A stretch of DNA of 64,000 nucleotides from Lotus japonicus (taxonomy: Eukaryota; Streptophyta; Magnoliopsida; Fabales; Fabaceae), in the NCBI RefSeq assembly GCF_012489685.1, contig NC_080042.1:16754150-16818149 (forward strand), written 5' to 3'. The notes beneath the pieces are model-generated. The model was not told where the DNA came from. It was given only the letters and a program-made list of their open reading frames with translations, and did not search any database. The translations under genes and the position numbers were made by a program. This document shows, one piece after another, positions 22,311-34,408 of the stretch (positions are counted from its first letter, which is position 1; each line of letters opens with the position of its first letter).

Positions 22311-22785
22311 TGTAACACCCCGATTTCGGTGGCGTCACTTTAGTAACCAAAAGAAATTAAAGTGTAAAAATCGTGAATATTTTTTTTCGATGTATTTTTT
22401 TTTCTTTTAAAATAAGGACTCGGCAATTCTTAAAAAAACATCGACTAAAAGTAAGCATAACTAATGTACAATATATACACTCCCCACAACTAAACAGTAA
22501 ACCACGTCACGAGTAGCCTCCAGTGAAGTAGTGCCTAACGGCAAATATGTACATCACCAAAATATGGAGTCAGTATCCTGATATACAGTCCTCCAACCAG
22601 AAAGTAGGTCGCCACAAAATACCTCCTAATCCGACCAACTCCCTGTGACTCCCGTCAAGAGAACCACACAAAAAGCTATAGGTCGGGGACCTACCCTGCC
22701 CCAAAATGAGAAAAACTGATGATCAGAGCCACGACGCTACTCCTACTCTAATCCCTACTCTAGGAGTACTACACACCACGCCCAA

Positions 22786-23178
22786 CTACGCATCCTCATG
22801 ATCGTCGTCTGAATCGGAATCCAGGACGATCACGTCAACAGCGGCATCGGTCCTCACAGCAGGTACCACGGGTATTGTACCCGATCCCAAGGCAGCAGCC
22901 GCAACGATGGGTGAGCTGGACTCAGACGAAGCACCTCCTACCGGCAACTCCTCTGACGGGTCCTCCTCGTCTTCCGACGACGATGGTGGTGGCACCACAA
23001 CTCCAGGGCCACAATGCACACCCGGTGGTAGGTTGAAGCTAACGGTGTGGCGTCTCATCACTCCTTGCGTCAGGTTCCCAAATCGGTCCACGTGGTCCTC
23101 CATGATACGCCCCGTGTAAATGGCTCGGTGACCTGCGGGGTCTACTACCCACGAGCCCGGGGTCTCTGTGTCAAGCAA
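22786..23178 (-). pseudogene. LTR-internal reading frame, frameshifted copy in C1 3' LTR
   Basis: This is the same protein as the intact copy at 31503-31985. It is open from a downstream Met (LDTETPGSWVVDPAGHRAIY..). The first 30 or so codons are put out of frame by one extra C in a run (eight C near 23195, seven in the other copy). Four amino acids differ from the intact copy by eye. The tail VIVLDSDSDDDHEDA is kept. As this is the 3' LTR, the copy could be a passive passenger. Confidence 0.6.
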
Positions 23179-23961
23179 CTCAAATCTGGTCCCCCCCCGT
23201 GGGGACGACCATCTCGAACCAGTCGGACATAGACATCATCTGACAAAAAGGGCATACATAGCCCCCCATACACAGGTAGCACGCGCAAGGGTCAACTCAA
23301 AGAATTACATAATAGTACATCCAATAGGCAAAATATAAGTAGTAGCCACATAGGCTTAATTATGTACAACAACATTATAAATCGTATATCCTGTCAAATA
23401 GGAATACATAACATTTACTGGCATATAACATATAACAAAACATTATCAGGTAACAAACACAAACAACAACTATAATCAGCATGAATGGTGCATGCAATGC
23501 ATATGCAAAGGAACAAGATGCATTCCGGAGGGATGGGTACTAACGAGTCAGCCCTAACACCAGCCACGGTGGGACCATTTCCGCTCGCGTGTCTCTTACA
23601 CCAAACAAAGTGTAGTCAGATCAGCAGTAAACCCGCAGGCCTGCCATTTCCGTCTGCTACCAAGAATCACCGCAGTGTTCTTACATGGAAATCCGGGTCT
23701 TATGACCATTTGTGGAATCCAACGAGGTCCGGCATCCCACCGTGTATTAACCTCAATGAGTGCATGAATGCAAGTGGTTAGCCAAACAACGTCTCCGACC
23801 TCACTCGTCACGTCGTCACGTGTTCTAGCTAACTAATTGTCTCTAAAAAAACTTACCCTAAGGTAAATGTCGATTCTGCGACAAAAGACAATTAATTATA
23901 AAAAGTAACTCATGATGATTTCTCGAATCATCCGACTCATCTCCATCCGATGGTCAAAAAC

Positions 23962-24172
23962 TGCTCAGCGAGCAAAAAGTACCAATGTACTAGGAAACTA
24001 CCCGTTTCCGGCTTATCCTCAAGATAGCCCAACAACAAATCAGCTCATCGAGCGAAAGAGCATCAAAGTACTCAAAACTTATCAATTTCCTGACTTATCC
24101 TTTAGATAGTCGAACAACAAAACTGCTTCTCGAGCAAAGAGTATCAACATACTCGGAAACTCATCAAGTTTC
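23962..24172 (-). repeat. C1 LTR minisatellite, three diverged units of about 80 bp
   Basis: Three related units carry a CTGCTC..CGAGCAAA core, a TACTC..GGAAACT segment and a GATAG(C/T)C(G/C)AACAACA end. The same array is in the 5' LTR at about 32678-32888. In C2 the equivalent single unit follows the 245-bp array. Confidence 0.7.
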
Positions 24173-26344
24173 CCCAAACATGGACTCGGCGACACTTCTC
24201 ATTTTCCAAAAACTAATACTCATGTCCTAAGCTCTTAATGGAATTTGTGATCTTTAATTAAAGTTTTAGAGGTTGTTTAATGTCTTATGAATTTTCCTCG
24301 TAAAATATTTTCCATTTCGTTTTATCTCAAGTCCTATAAGTTTCAAAAGATCCCACGATCCCAAATAATTCCCAGAGAAGGTCTTGATCCATCAAACAAT
24401 ATCCAGGGTTCGAACCTCGGTCCGTCCCATCAACCTTTCTCAAACCTCACAATAAAAGTTGGCATAACAGCCCGTTATCCTCACTCTGCCGAATAACAGA
24501 TATATGTGTATTTGCATATTCAAAACAGTACAATCCAACAGTCATGGCACATATAACAGCACATTGAGCAATAACCATTTAGCACTTAGCATATAGGGCA
24601 AATATCACACATCCTAGATTAACCAGGTAACATTTAGCATGTGATTCAACTTCAACATCAATCAAGCAATAAAAGATTATCAATTGTCAGCCGAAGCCTC
24701 AGAAAACATTTTCCCAATCAAACACAAACAAGTGCATAAACAATAAATCAACTCCTACGTACGACAATCTAACGCGTTAAGACAAGTTTTCGAAAAACTG
24801 AAATTCCCTCCCCCCTTAATGGAGCTCTCGGCCACTTTCCCTAATTAGGGGGATCGATTTTTCTTCGATCAAACTTGGTTCCTAGGTTATCATTAGCCGT
24901 AACTAAGACGGTTCTAAGATCGGAAAATTTTCGGATGAAAAACTGTCGCAGGGGTATTTTGGTCATTATTTTCAGTTCAGAATTCCAAAACTGGATTTTC
25001 GAAAAACAAATTGGATGGGTACGTCAACGACATTTATGACAACTAATCCTACTAGCACGAAGCTAAGTCGCAAGTATTTAACGTAAAGAACGGAGCTTTA
25101 CCCAAAAATGGGTTTTTTCCACAGAAATTGATCCCGGCGGCATTTCGTCGACATTCGACAAAATATAATCCGCAGAACACGCTCAGGAGCATGCAGGGAA
25201 TATGTTTAGGCACTGAAATCAACTTATTTGGACAGTTTTACAAAAACCTCAAAACTTTGAGCTCAGAAAGACGTAGGAGAAGTCGACATAAACGACGATC
25301 AGAAGAGAGATATAGTTTACCTACCTCAAGGTCTTCGATTTGCAACGATCGGTGAAGCAAACGGGCAAGAAACGGCGAAAATCACTTTCTCCTTCCTCCT
25401 CCTCCAAGCTCGCGGGTTCAAGAGAGAAATGGGTGAGTTTTTTTGATTTTTTTTCATTTTCCCGCTATTTATAGATTTTGGAAAATTTCGAAAAATGAAA
25501 ATTTCGCGATTTCGATTTTTCCTGTGTAATACTCGGAAAATTCTAAGATAGGTTGTGGCGACAGAATTTCAGAACTCAAAACAGGTTTCTTGGAATTTAA
25601 TCAAACGACTAAAAGTCGGTGTAAATCGGTCTTACCCGAAAACTACTTTTTTGCAGTTGATGTCGGATGAGAAAACTTCGTTCTGAAGAAAGATTAGAAA
25701 TATCAAGGGAAGTAGGCGAGCGCGGGTGGAATCTTCTAATTCTCCAAAGAAATATCAGTATGATTTTTGGTTTTCGAGGCTTATTTTTAATGTTTACCGG
25801 CTTAAAAATGCACTTTATGCTTTTGACCTCGGATGCAGAAACTTCCTTCTGAAGAAAGATTCGGAACATCGATTAGAGTGGGCGCACGCGGATGAAATCT
25901 TTATTTGAAGCTCCGAACAGAAAAAGTCTTCATCGTCCGTTGATTTTAGGGTTTCTGAACTATCAGGGTTTCGGTTTCGGCAATCTTCCGAGTATTGGAA
26001 TTGGGCGTTCTTACATTCCAGGGTTTCGCATCGAAACGCTTGTTTAGAGACGATCAAGAGAAGTTCTGACATTTCTCTGAAGATTTTTGGAATTAATTTC
26101 CGTCGTGTCTTAAAACGTAAATAAACTATTTTCTAGCGTTCTTGACCTAGGTTTAAATCAGACTAATCGTGTTATAACTTTTATCGACTTCGATAAAATC
26201 CTTAGATTTTTCCTGAACTTTCTCCTTCACGAATTTATTCCATCCGAATAACACTTGTTCAGATTTTCCTTCACATTACATCAATTTAATCGCGAAAAGA
26301 AATCCTATTCGGTTTATTCCAAACTTAAAACTTCGGGTCTCACA

Positions 26345-26363
26345 TTACTACCCTCCAAAAAGA
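26345..26363 (-). other. C1 polypurine tract
   Basis: On the minus strand, TTTTTGGAGGGTAGTAA ends directly at the 3' LTR (TGTGAGACCC). The same sequence precedes LTR-b of C2. Confidence 0.8.
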
Positions 26364-26381
26364 AAGTTTCGTCCTCGAAAC

Positions 26382-27782
26382 TTAAGGTTCAGTGAAAAGT
26401 TCCGGATATTGTTCCTTAACCTTTTCCTTCAGCTCCCATGTCGCATCGCCAGTGTCCTTGTTCCATATGACTTTTACCAACACAATCTCCTTTCCCCTCA
26501 ACTTTTTTATCCTTGTGTCACCAATGCTAATTGGCAGCGTCTCGAACGACAAGTCATCCCTTAACTCGATGTCATCAAGCTCGATAACGTGTGTCGGATC
26601 CGCAATATATTTTCTCAGCTGTGACACATGAAACACATCGTGAATGTTTGATAAGAATGGTGGTAGTGCAATCTGGTAAGCAACTGGTCCTATACGACGA
26701 GTAATTTGATAAGGCCCAATAAACTTCGGCGTAAGTTTCTTCGACTTAATCGCTCGTCCTACCCCTGTAGTCTGTGTAACTCGCAGAAATACATGATCTC
26801 CTTCCTCAAATTCTAGAGTTCTGCGCCTCTGATCGGCATAACTTTTCTGTCTACTTTGAGAAGTCTTAATTTTCTCTCTGATTTGCCTGATCTTCTCTGT
26901 TGTTTGTTGCAGAAGTTCTGGTCCAACTAACAAGTTCTCCCCATCTTGATACCAACACAAAGGTGTTCGACACTTGCGGCCATACAAGGCTTCATACGGT
27001 GCCATACCTATGCTCGTGTGGAAACTGTTGTTGTAAGTGAACTCAATCAATGGCAAGAGATTATCCCAACTACCCTTGTTGTCCAAAACACAAGCTCGTA
27101 GTAAATCTTCCAATGATTGGATAGTCCTCTCAGTCTGTCCATCTGTCTGCGGGTGATAAGCAGAACTTAATCTCAGCCTCGTTCCCAAAGCCTCCTGAAG
27201 AGCTCCCAAAAAATGTGAAGTAAATTTTGGGTCTCGATCAGAAACGATACTCGTTGGTACCCCATGAAGGCGTACGATCTCAGCTATATAAATCTCCGAC
27301 AGTTTCTCCGCATTGTAGGTAGTTCTTACCGGTATGAAATGAGCCGACTTGGTTAACCGATCCACTATTACCCAAATCGAATCATATCCCTTCTGAGTTC
27401 TTGGTAACGCCACGACAAAATTCATCGATATGCTGTCCCATTTCCATTCTGGCACATCCAAACTCTGTAGCATTCCTGAAGGTTTTTGATGTTCCACCTT
27501 CGCTTTCTGACATGTTAAACACGCAGCTACATACTCGGCCACTAGCCTCTTCATTCCTGGCCACCAAAAATTCATCTTCAAGTCTTGGTACATCTTTTTC
27601 ATTCCAGGATGAATGCTCAACTTGCTCTTGTGACCTTCGTCCATAATCAATCTCCTCAAATCAGGGTTGTTAGGTACACATACTCTATCCTTACACCGCA
27701 GGATATTATCATTTCCTACCTTGAATCCCGGGTCCTTACCCTGAGTTACCAAGTTCCTCTTCCCGAGTAAAAATTCATCTTG
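26382..27782 (-). pseudogene. C1 pol: integrase with chromodomain-like C-terminus
   Basis: This continues the gag-pol frame after the in-frame TAG at 27783-27785; 456 codons follow the TTG near 27752. The HHCC zinc-binding set is in HKSKLSIHPG and CLTC. The catalytic core has Asp in IVSDRDPKF and Glu in GQTERTIQ, spaced as in DD35E. The first catalytic Asp, normally in ISMDF, reads Asn (SISMNFVVALP, codon AAT at about 27420). The GPYQI..RRIGPVAYQ block and a chromodomain-like tail (VKVIWNKDTGDATWELKEK) end the protein. The chromodomain is thought to steer insertion to particular chromatin. The Asp-to-Asn change should abolish strand transfer. Confidence 0.92.
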
Positions 27783-27785
27783 TAA

Positions 27786-30700
27786 CTATTGATCTCGGAT
27801 TTCTTCCATCAATCCATTTGCGATCCTAATCATACCGAACTTCAATTTTCCCTCGGATGATCTCACATCTAAACTCAAATCTCGGAATTGTTCCAGCAAT
27901 TGCAGCTCCCTGATCATCATAGACGAGATATGCATCTTCCTACTCAAGGCGTCAGCAACAACATTAGCCTTTCCAGGATGATATTGCAGAGTAAATTCAT
28001 AATCCTTGATGAATTCCATCCATCTTCGTTGTCTCATATTCAGCTCCTTCTGGTCAAACAGATACTTCAAACTCTTATGATCACTGAATATAGTGAAAGT
28101 GCACCCATATAAGTAATGCCTCCAAATCTTCAGCGCAAATACAATCGCAGCTAATTCCAGGTCATGGGTCGGATAGTTCTTCTCGTGAGTCTTCAGTTGT
28201 CGTGAAGCATAAGCTACAACTTTCCCATGCTGCATCAACACACATCCCAACCCTTGATACGAAGCATCACAATAAACCTCATACGGTTCCTCTGGTTGTG
28301 GCAGAACTAACACAGGTGACGTCGTCAAACGTTCCTTCATCGTCTGGAAACTCATTTCACAAGCTTCGGTCCATGCAAAAGGTTGCTCCTTCCTCGTAAG
28401 TTGAGTCAAAGGTCCAACAATCTTGGCAAAGTTCTCGATGAAACGACGATAGTATCCCGCCAAACCAACAAAACTTCTGACTTCCGTCACAGTCTTTGGC
28501 TGTTCCCAAGCCAATACTGTCTCTACCTTTGCTGGATCCACAGCTATACCTTCCTTAGAGATCACATGGCCTAAAAATTTCACTTCTTCAAGCCAAAATT
28601 CACACTTGGAAGGGTTAGCATACAGCTTCTTCTCTCTCAACACTTGCAGAACTTGGCGCAGGTGCTCCTCATGGTCCTTAGCATCCTTTGAATAAATCAG
28701 AATATCGTCGATAAACACTACGACAAATCGATCTAAGAATGCATGGAAAGTCCTGTTCATGTAGTCCATAAAGACAGCAGGTGCATTTGTCACTCCAAAT
28801 GGCATCACTAAATACTCATAGTGTCCATAGCGAGTTCTGAATGCAGTCTTCTGAATATCTTCCGTCTTCACTCTAATTTGATGATAACCCGACTTCAGGT
28901 CTATCTTTGAGAATACCGCAGCTCCTCGAAGTTGATCCATCAAATCATCAATTCTAGGTAACGGATACCTATTCTTGACGGTTGCTTTGTTAAGTTGTCG
29001 ATAATCAACACACAATCTAGACCTTCCATCCTTCTTCTTTACCAATAGAACTGGCGCTCCCCAAGGCGAAACACTTGGACGGATAAATCCTTTAGACAGA
29101 AGATCTTCGATCTGAGACTTTAATTCCACTAACTCTGCAGGTGCCATACGATATGGTGCAATCGAAATTGGCCCTGTTCCTGGTACAATGTCAATAGCAA
29201 ACTCGATGTCGCGGATAGGCGGCAATCCAGGTACATCATCAGGAAATACGTCGGTGAAGTCTCTTACAGTTGGAATGTCATTCACATTCGGATTCCCTCT
29301 ACCCTCTAGGCTCAGCAATGAAGAGTACTCTTGAGATCCCTCGTTCAAAGAAACACTGATATGGTTCGCAGATAGATACTCGAAAAGATCCAAGTCAAGA
29401 AAAAACACTCTCTTTCGGTTGCAGTCCAAAAGACAATGGTAATGAGATAACCAATCCATTCCTAGAATAACATCTAAGTTCTTGAGAGTTAAGCATACCA
29501 AATTAGCATGAAAGACTCTATCTCTATATGTCACCGGACAGAACATGCATGCAGCATTAGCAAGTAGGGTTTTAGCAGGTGTAGTGACAATAAGATCAAA
29601 GCTCAAAGCAGTAACAGGCAGTTTCAGTCTGGTCACGCACTCCCTAGAAATAAACGAATGCGTTGCACCGGAATCGAAAAGTACAGTTAGGAAATTACCG
29701 TCAATCTCGCAATTCCCCCTGATCAGAACATCAACTCCTTCAGCCTCTTCACCATCCATGGTGTAAACTCTTGCTTTGGCGGCAGGGCGCTTTCCTCTAG
29801 CAGTGTTGACAGACGGTTCAGTCTTGGGTGCCCTACACTGACTGGCAGTGTGCCCAAACTTGTCACAGTTAAAGCACTTAGGCCTCGTGTCTATGCACGC
29901 ATTAGCATAGTGCCCCAGCTTTCCGCACTTGAAACAATTTACATTCCTGTTCGCAGCCTGATCTCCAGAACCTCCAGCAGTACCAGTCATAGGTTTGTAA
30001 GATCCTGAGGCAAACCCTCGCCCAGCAGGACGTTGATATGGTTTCTTGTGCTGAAATCTCCCTTTTCCTTGGTAATTCTGAGAACCCGATCTCACTGGTC
30101 CCCCAACTCCAGCACGGTTCAACCTCCTATTCTTCATCAATTCGACTTCTGTAGCCTTCTCAACAAGCGACTGAAAACGCGTGATTCCCAACGGCCTCAC
30201 GGAATCCTCAATATCGGCTCTCAGTCCCCTCACAAAGCGCTTGCACATATAGGGTTCATCAACCTGATCACGGAAAAATCGGAAGTGTTTGGCCAAAGAT
30301 TCCAACTTGGCAGCATATTCCGTAACGGTCATGCTCCCTTGTTTAAGATTCAAAAACTGTGATTCAAGCTCATCACGAGCACTGTCAGGAAAATACTTCT
30401 CGAGGAATGCAGTCCGGAAAGAATTCCAGTTGATTTCTTCGTTGTTGGCTTCCATCATTCCCCTGACGCCTCTCCACCAATATTCAGCATCCCCAATCAA
30501 CATATAAGTAGCCATGCCAACCTTGGCACCTTCAGCAGTTTGCAACACCCCAAAAATCTTCTCAATTTCCTGGATCCAGAGATCCGCTTTATCGGGGTCA
30601 GTACCACCCGAGAACTTGGGTGGGTCTTGTCTCCTGAAATCATTTAATCCCTTATTCTGGTCCAGAGTTATTTCCCTCTGACGCTGATGCTGATCACGTG

Positions 30701-30800
30701 CTTCCTCAGCTGCACGTCTCAAAGCATTTTCATTTGCTTGGGCAGTCACAACCTGGGCCATAGTGGCCATCATCTCCGCCAACTGGTTAGTGTTCACCAT
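27786..30800 (-). pseudogene. C1 gag-pol: gag, protease, reverse transcriptase, RNase H
   Basis: The frame has 1004 codons from ATG 30798-30800, about 200 bp after the primer site. The Retrotrans_gag domain is at residues 70-190. Two CCHC zinc knuckles are at 290-302 and 309-322 ([28 protein letters not shown]). The protease site FDSGATHSF is at 375-383. RT runs from about 560 to 790, with VDYRQLNK at 598 and the catalytic FIDD at 696-699. RNase H has VYCDASYQ at 842 and the [10 protein letters not shown] and [14 protein letters not shown] blocks. All core motifs look intact. The frame ends at TAG 27783-27785 between RNase H and integrase. The two frames are in phase, so one codon change separates them. 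Confidence 0.95.
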
Positions 30801-31000
30801 GTTCTGTTAAGTCAAACAAACAGTTAGTACTCATCATAAGATAGCATCTAGCATAACTATACAATATGATTAAGCAATAACTTCAATCAATTCTAAGCGA
30901 AAAATCGCTTGGCAGACAATCAATTTTTTTTTTACTCTTTGCAGAGTCACACAACCTAGCACAGAAGACCTATTCCCCAAAGACTCCCGAAAGACTCGAC

Positions 31001-31014
31001 AAGCTCTGATACCA
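31001..31014 (-). other. C1 primer binding site (tRNA-iMet)
   Basis: On the minus strand, TGGTATCAGAGCTT lies four bases after the 5' LTR end. It is the same primer site as in C2 and C3. Confidence 0.9.
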
Positions 31015-31502
31015 CAAATGTAACACCCCGATTTCGGTGGCGTCACTTTAGTAACCAAAAGAAATTAAAGTGTAAAAATCGTGAATATTTTTTTTCGATG
31101 TATTTATTTTTTTTTCTTTTAAAATAAGGACTCGGCAATTCTTAAAAAAACATCGACTAAAAGTAAGCAGAACTAATGTACAATATATACACTCCCCACA
31201 ACTAAACAGTAAACCACGTCACGAGTAGCCTCCAGTGACGGTAAGTAGTGCCTAACGGCAAATATGTACATCACCAAAATATAGAGTCAGTATCCTGATA
31301 TACAGTCCTCCAACCAGAAAGTAGGTCGCCACAAAATACCTCCTAATCCGACCAACTCCCTGTGACTCCTGTCAAGAGAACCACACAAAAAGCTATAGGT
31401 CGGGGACCTACCCTGCCCCAAAATGAGAAAAACTGATGATCAGAGCCACGACGCTACTCCTACTCTAATCCCTACTCTAGGAGTACTACACACCACGCCC
31501 AA

Positions 31503-31985
31503 CTACGCATCCTCATGATCGTCGTCTGAATCGGAATCCAGGACGATCACGTCAACAGCGGCATCGGTCCTCACAGCAGGTACCACGGGTACTGTACCCG
31601 ATCCCAAGGCAGCAGCCGCAACGATGGGTGAGCTGGACTCAGACAAAGCACCTCCTACCGGCAACTCCTCTGACGGGTCCTCCTTGTCTTCCGACGACGA
31701 TGGTGGTGGCACCACAACTCCAGGGCCACAATGCACGCCCGGTGGTAGGTTGAAGCTAACGGTGTGGCGTCTCATCACTCTTTGCGTCAGGTTCCCAAAT
31801 CGGTCCACGTGGTCCTCCATGATACGCCCCGTGTAAATGGCTCGGTGACCTGCGGGGTCTACTACCCACGAGCCCGGGGTCTCTGTGTCAAGCAACTCAA
31901 ATCTGGTCCCCCCCGTGGGGACGACCATCTCGAACCAGTCGGACATAGACATCATCTGACAAAAAGGGCATACATAGCCCCCCAT
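31503..31985 (-). CDS. LTR-internal reading frame, 160 codons, intact copy in C1 5' LTR
   Basis: I do not recognise this protein. It starts MGGYVCPFCQ with a CxxC pair. A compact middle follows (DTETPGSWVVDPAGHRAIYT, RFGNLTQRVMRRHTVSFNLP), then a Pro/Ser/Glu-rich stretch. The C-terminus is V-I-V-L followed by DSDSDDD, which has the form of a SUMO-interaction motif. It lies in the part of the LTR downstream of the TATA box, so genomic RNA would carry it in the leader about 2.4 kb after the start site and before gag. LTR-a/LTR-b and C4 keep recognisable 5' and 3' edges of the region (around 8430-8585 in LTR-a), but lack the start codon and most of the middle. It could be a captured host fragment, an accessory gene or chance. 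Confidence 0.5.
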   Translation of the reverse strand: MGGYVCPFCQMMSMSDWFEMVVPTGGTRFELLDTETPGSWVVDPAGHRAIYTGRIMEDHVDRFGNLTQRVMRRHTVSFNLPPGVHCGPGVVVPPPSSSEDKEDPSEELPVGGALSESSSPIVAAAALGSGTVPVVPAVRTDAAVDVIVLDSDSDDDHEDA

Positions 31986-32677
31986 ACACAGGTAGCACGC
32001 GCAAGGGTCAACTCAAAGAATTACATAATAGTACATCCAATAGGCAAAATATAAGTTGTAGCCACATAGGCTTAATTATGTACAACAACATTATAAATCG
32101 TATATCCTGTCAAATAGGAATACATAACATTTACTGGCATATAACATATAACAAAACATTATCAGGTAACAAACACAAACAACAACTATAATCAGCATGA
32201 ATGGTGCATGCAATGCATATGCAAAGGAACAAGATGCATTCCGGAGGGATGGGCACTAACGAGTCAGCCCTAACACCAGCCACGGTGGGACCATTTCCGC
32301 TCGCGTGTCTCTTACACCAAACTAAGTGTAGTCAGATCAGCAGTAAACCCGCAGGCCTGCCATTTCCGTCTGCTACCAAGAATCACCGCAGTGTTCTTAC
32401 ATGGAAATCCGGGTCTTATGACCATTTGTGGAATCCAACGAGGTCCGGCATCCCACCGTGTATTAACCTCAATGAGTGCATGAATGCAAGTGGTTAGCCA
32501 AACAACGTCTCCGACCTCACTCGTCACGTCGTCACGTGTTCTAGCTAACTAATTGTCTCTAAAAAAACTTACCCTAAGGTAAATGTCGATTCTGCGACAA
32601 AAGACAATTAATTATAAAAAGTAACTCATGATGATTTCTCGAATCATCCGACTCATCTCCATCCGATGGTCAAAAAC

Positions 32678-32888
32678 TGCTCAGCGAGCAAAAAGTACCA
32701 ATGTACTAGGAAACTACCCGTTTCCGGCTTATCCTCAAGATAGCCCAACAACAAATCAGCTCATCGAGCGAAAGAGCATCAAAGTACTCAAAACTTATCA
32801 ATTTCCTGACTTATCCTTTAGATAGTCGAACAACAAAACTGCTTCTCGAGCAAAGAGTATCAACATACTCGGAAACTCATCAAGTTTC
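32678..32888 (-). repeat. C1 5' LTR minisatellite, three units of about 80 bp
   Basis: This is the counterpart of 23962-24172 and nearly identical to it. Confidence 0.7.
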
Positions 32889-34398
32889 CCCAAACTTGGA
32901 CTCGGCGACACTTCTCATTTTCCAAAAACTAATACTCATGTCCTAAGCTCTTAATGGAATTTGTGATCTTTAATTAAAGTTTTAGAGGTTGTTTAATGTC
33001 TTATGAATTTTCCTCGTAAAATATTTTCCATTTCGTTTTATCTCAAGTCCTATAAGTTTCAAAAGATCCCATGATCCCAAATAATTCCCAAAGAAGGTCT
33101 CGATCCATCAAACAATATCCAGGGTTCGAACCTCGGTCCGTCCCATCAACCTTTCTCAAACCTCACAATAAAAGTTGGCATAACAGCCCGTTATCCTCAC
33201 TCTGCCGAATAACAGATATATGTGTATTTGCATATTCAAAACAGTACAATCCAACAGTCATGGCACATATAACAGCACATTGAGGAATAACCATTTAGCA
33301 CTTAGCATATAGGGCAAATATCACACATCCTAGATTAACCAGGTAACATTTAGCATGTGATTCAACTTCAACATCAATCAAGCAATAAAAGATTATCAAT
33401 TGTCAGCCGAAGCCTCAGAAAACATTTTCCCAATCAAACACAAACAAGTGCATAAACAATAAATCAAGTCGAATTAGTCGACACCTAAAGCATTAGCTAG
33501 TATTCAGTGAGAAGCCCTCACTGGTTGGTTTTCCAGCTTGCTTTTCCAAGTTTCCCTCACAATTTTCTTCTGGAACTTCACAAAATTCTTCAAATGAACC
33601 TTAGAACAAATCACAGAAATCAAGCACAATGAGTCAGAAACTCAGCAAACAATATGCACTAGGGTCACACGACACATTACCAACTCCTACGTACGACAAT
33701 CTAACGCGTTAAGACAAGTTTTCGAAAAACCGAAATTCCCTCCCCCCTTAATGGAGCTCTCGGCCACTTTCCCTAATTAGGGGGATCGATTTTTCTTCGA
33801 TCAAACTTGGTTCCTAGGTTATCATTAGACGTAACTAAGACGGTTCTAAGATCGGAAAAATTTTCGGATGAAAAACTGTCGCAGGGGTATTTTGGTCATT
33901 ATTTTCAGCTCAGAATTCCAAAACTGGATTTTCGAAAAACAAATTGGATGGGTACGTCAACGACATTTATGACAACTAATCCTACTAGCACGAAGCTAAG
34001 TCGCAAGTATTTAACGTAAAGAACGGAGCTTTACCCAAAAATGGGTTTTTTCCACAGAAATTGATCCCGGCGGCATTTCGTCGACATTCTACAAAATATA
34101 ATCCGCATAACACGCTCAGGAGCATGCAGGGAATATGTTTAGGCACTGAAATCAACTTATTTGGACAGTTTTACAAAAACCTCAAAACTTTGAGCTCAGA
34201 AAGACGTAGGAGAAGTCGACAGAAACGACGATCAGAAGAGAGATATGGTTTACCTACCTCAAGGTCTTCGATTTGCAACGATCGGTGAAGCAAACGGGCA
34301 AGAAACGGAGAAAATCACTTTCTCCTTCCTCCTCCTCCAAGCTCGCGGGTTCAAGAGAGAAATGGGTGAGTTTTTTTGATTTTTTTTTCATTTTCCCG

Positions 34399-34408
34399 CT
34401 ATTTATAG
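34399..34408 (-). promoter_or_regulatory. TATA box of C1 5' LTR
   Basis: On the minus strand, CTATAAATAG lies in AAAATCTATAAATAGCGGG. It is conserved at 25465-25474 in the 3' LTR. Confidence 0.65.

Larger units (their letters stand above)
22311..26344 (-). repeat. C1 3' LTR
   Basis: The LTR is 4034 bp (on the minus strand it begins TGTGAGACCC and ends GGGTGTTACA). It pairs with 31019-35278 but lacks a 216-bp block present there (33467-33682) and carries a few small indels. A TATA box is at 25465-25474 (minus). An LTR-internal frame is at 22786-23215. Confidence 0.93.
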
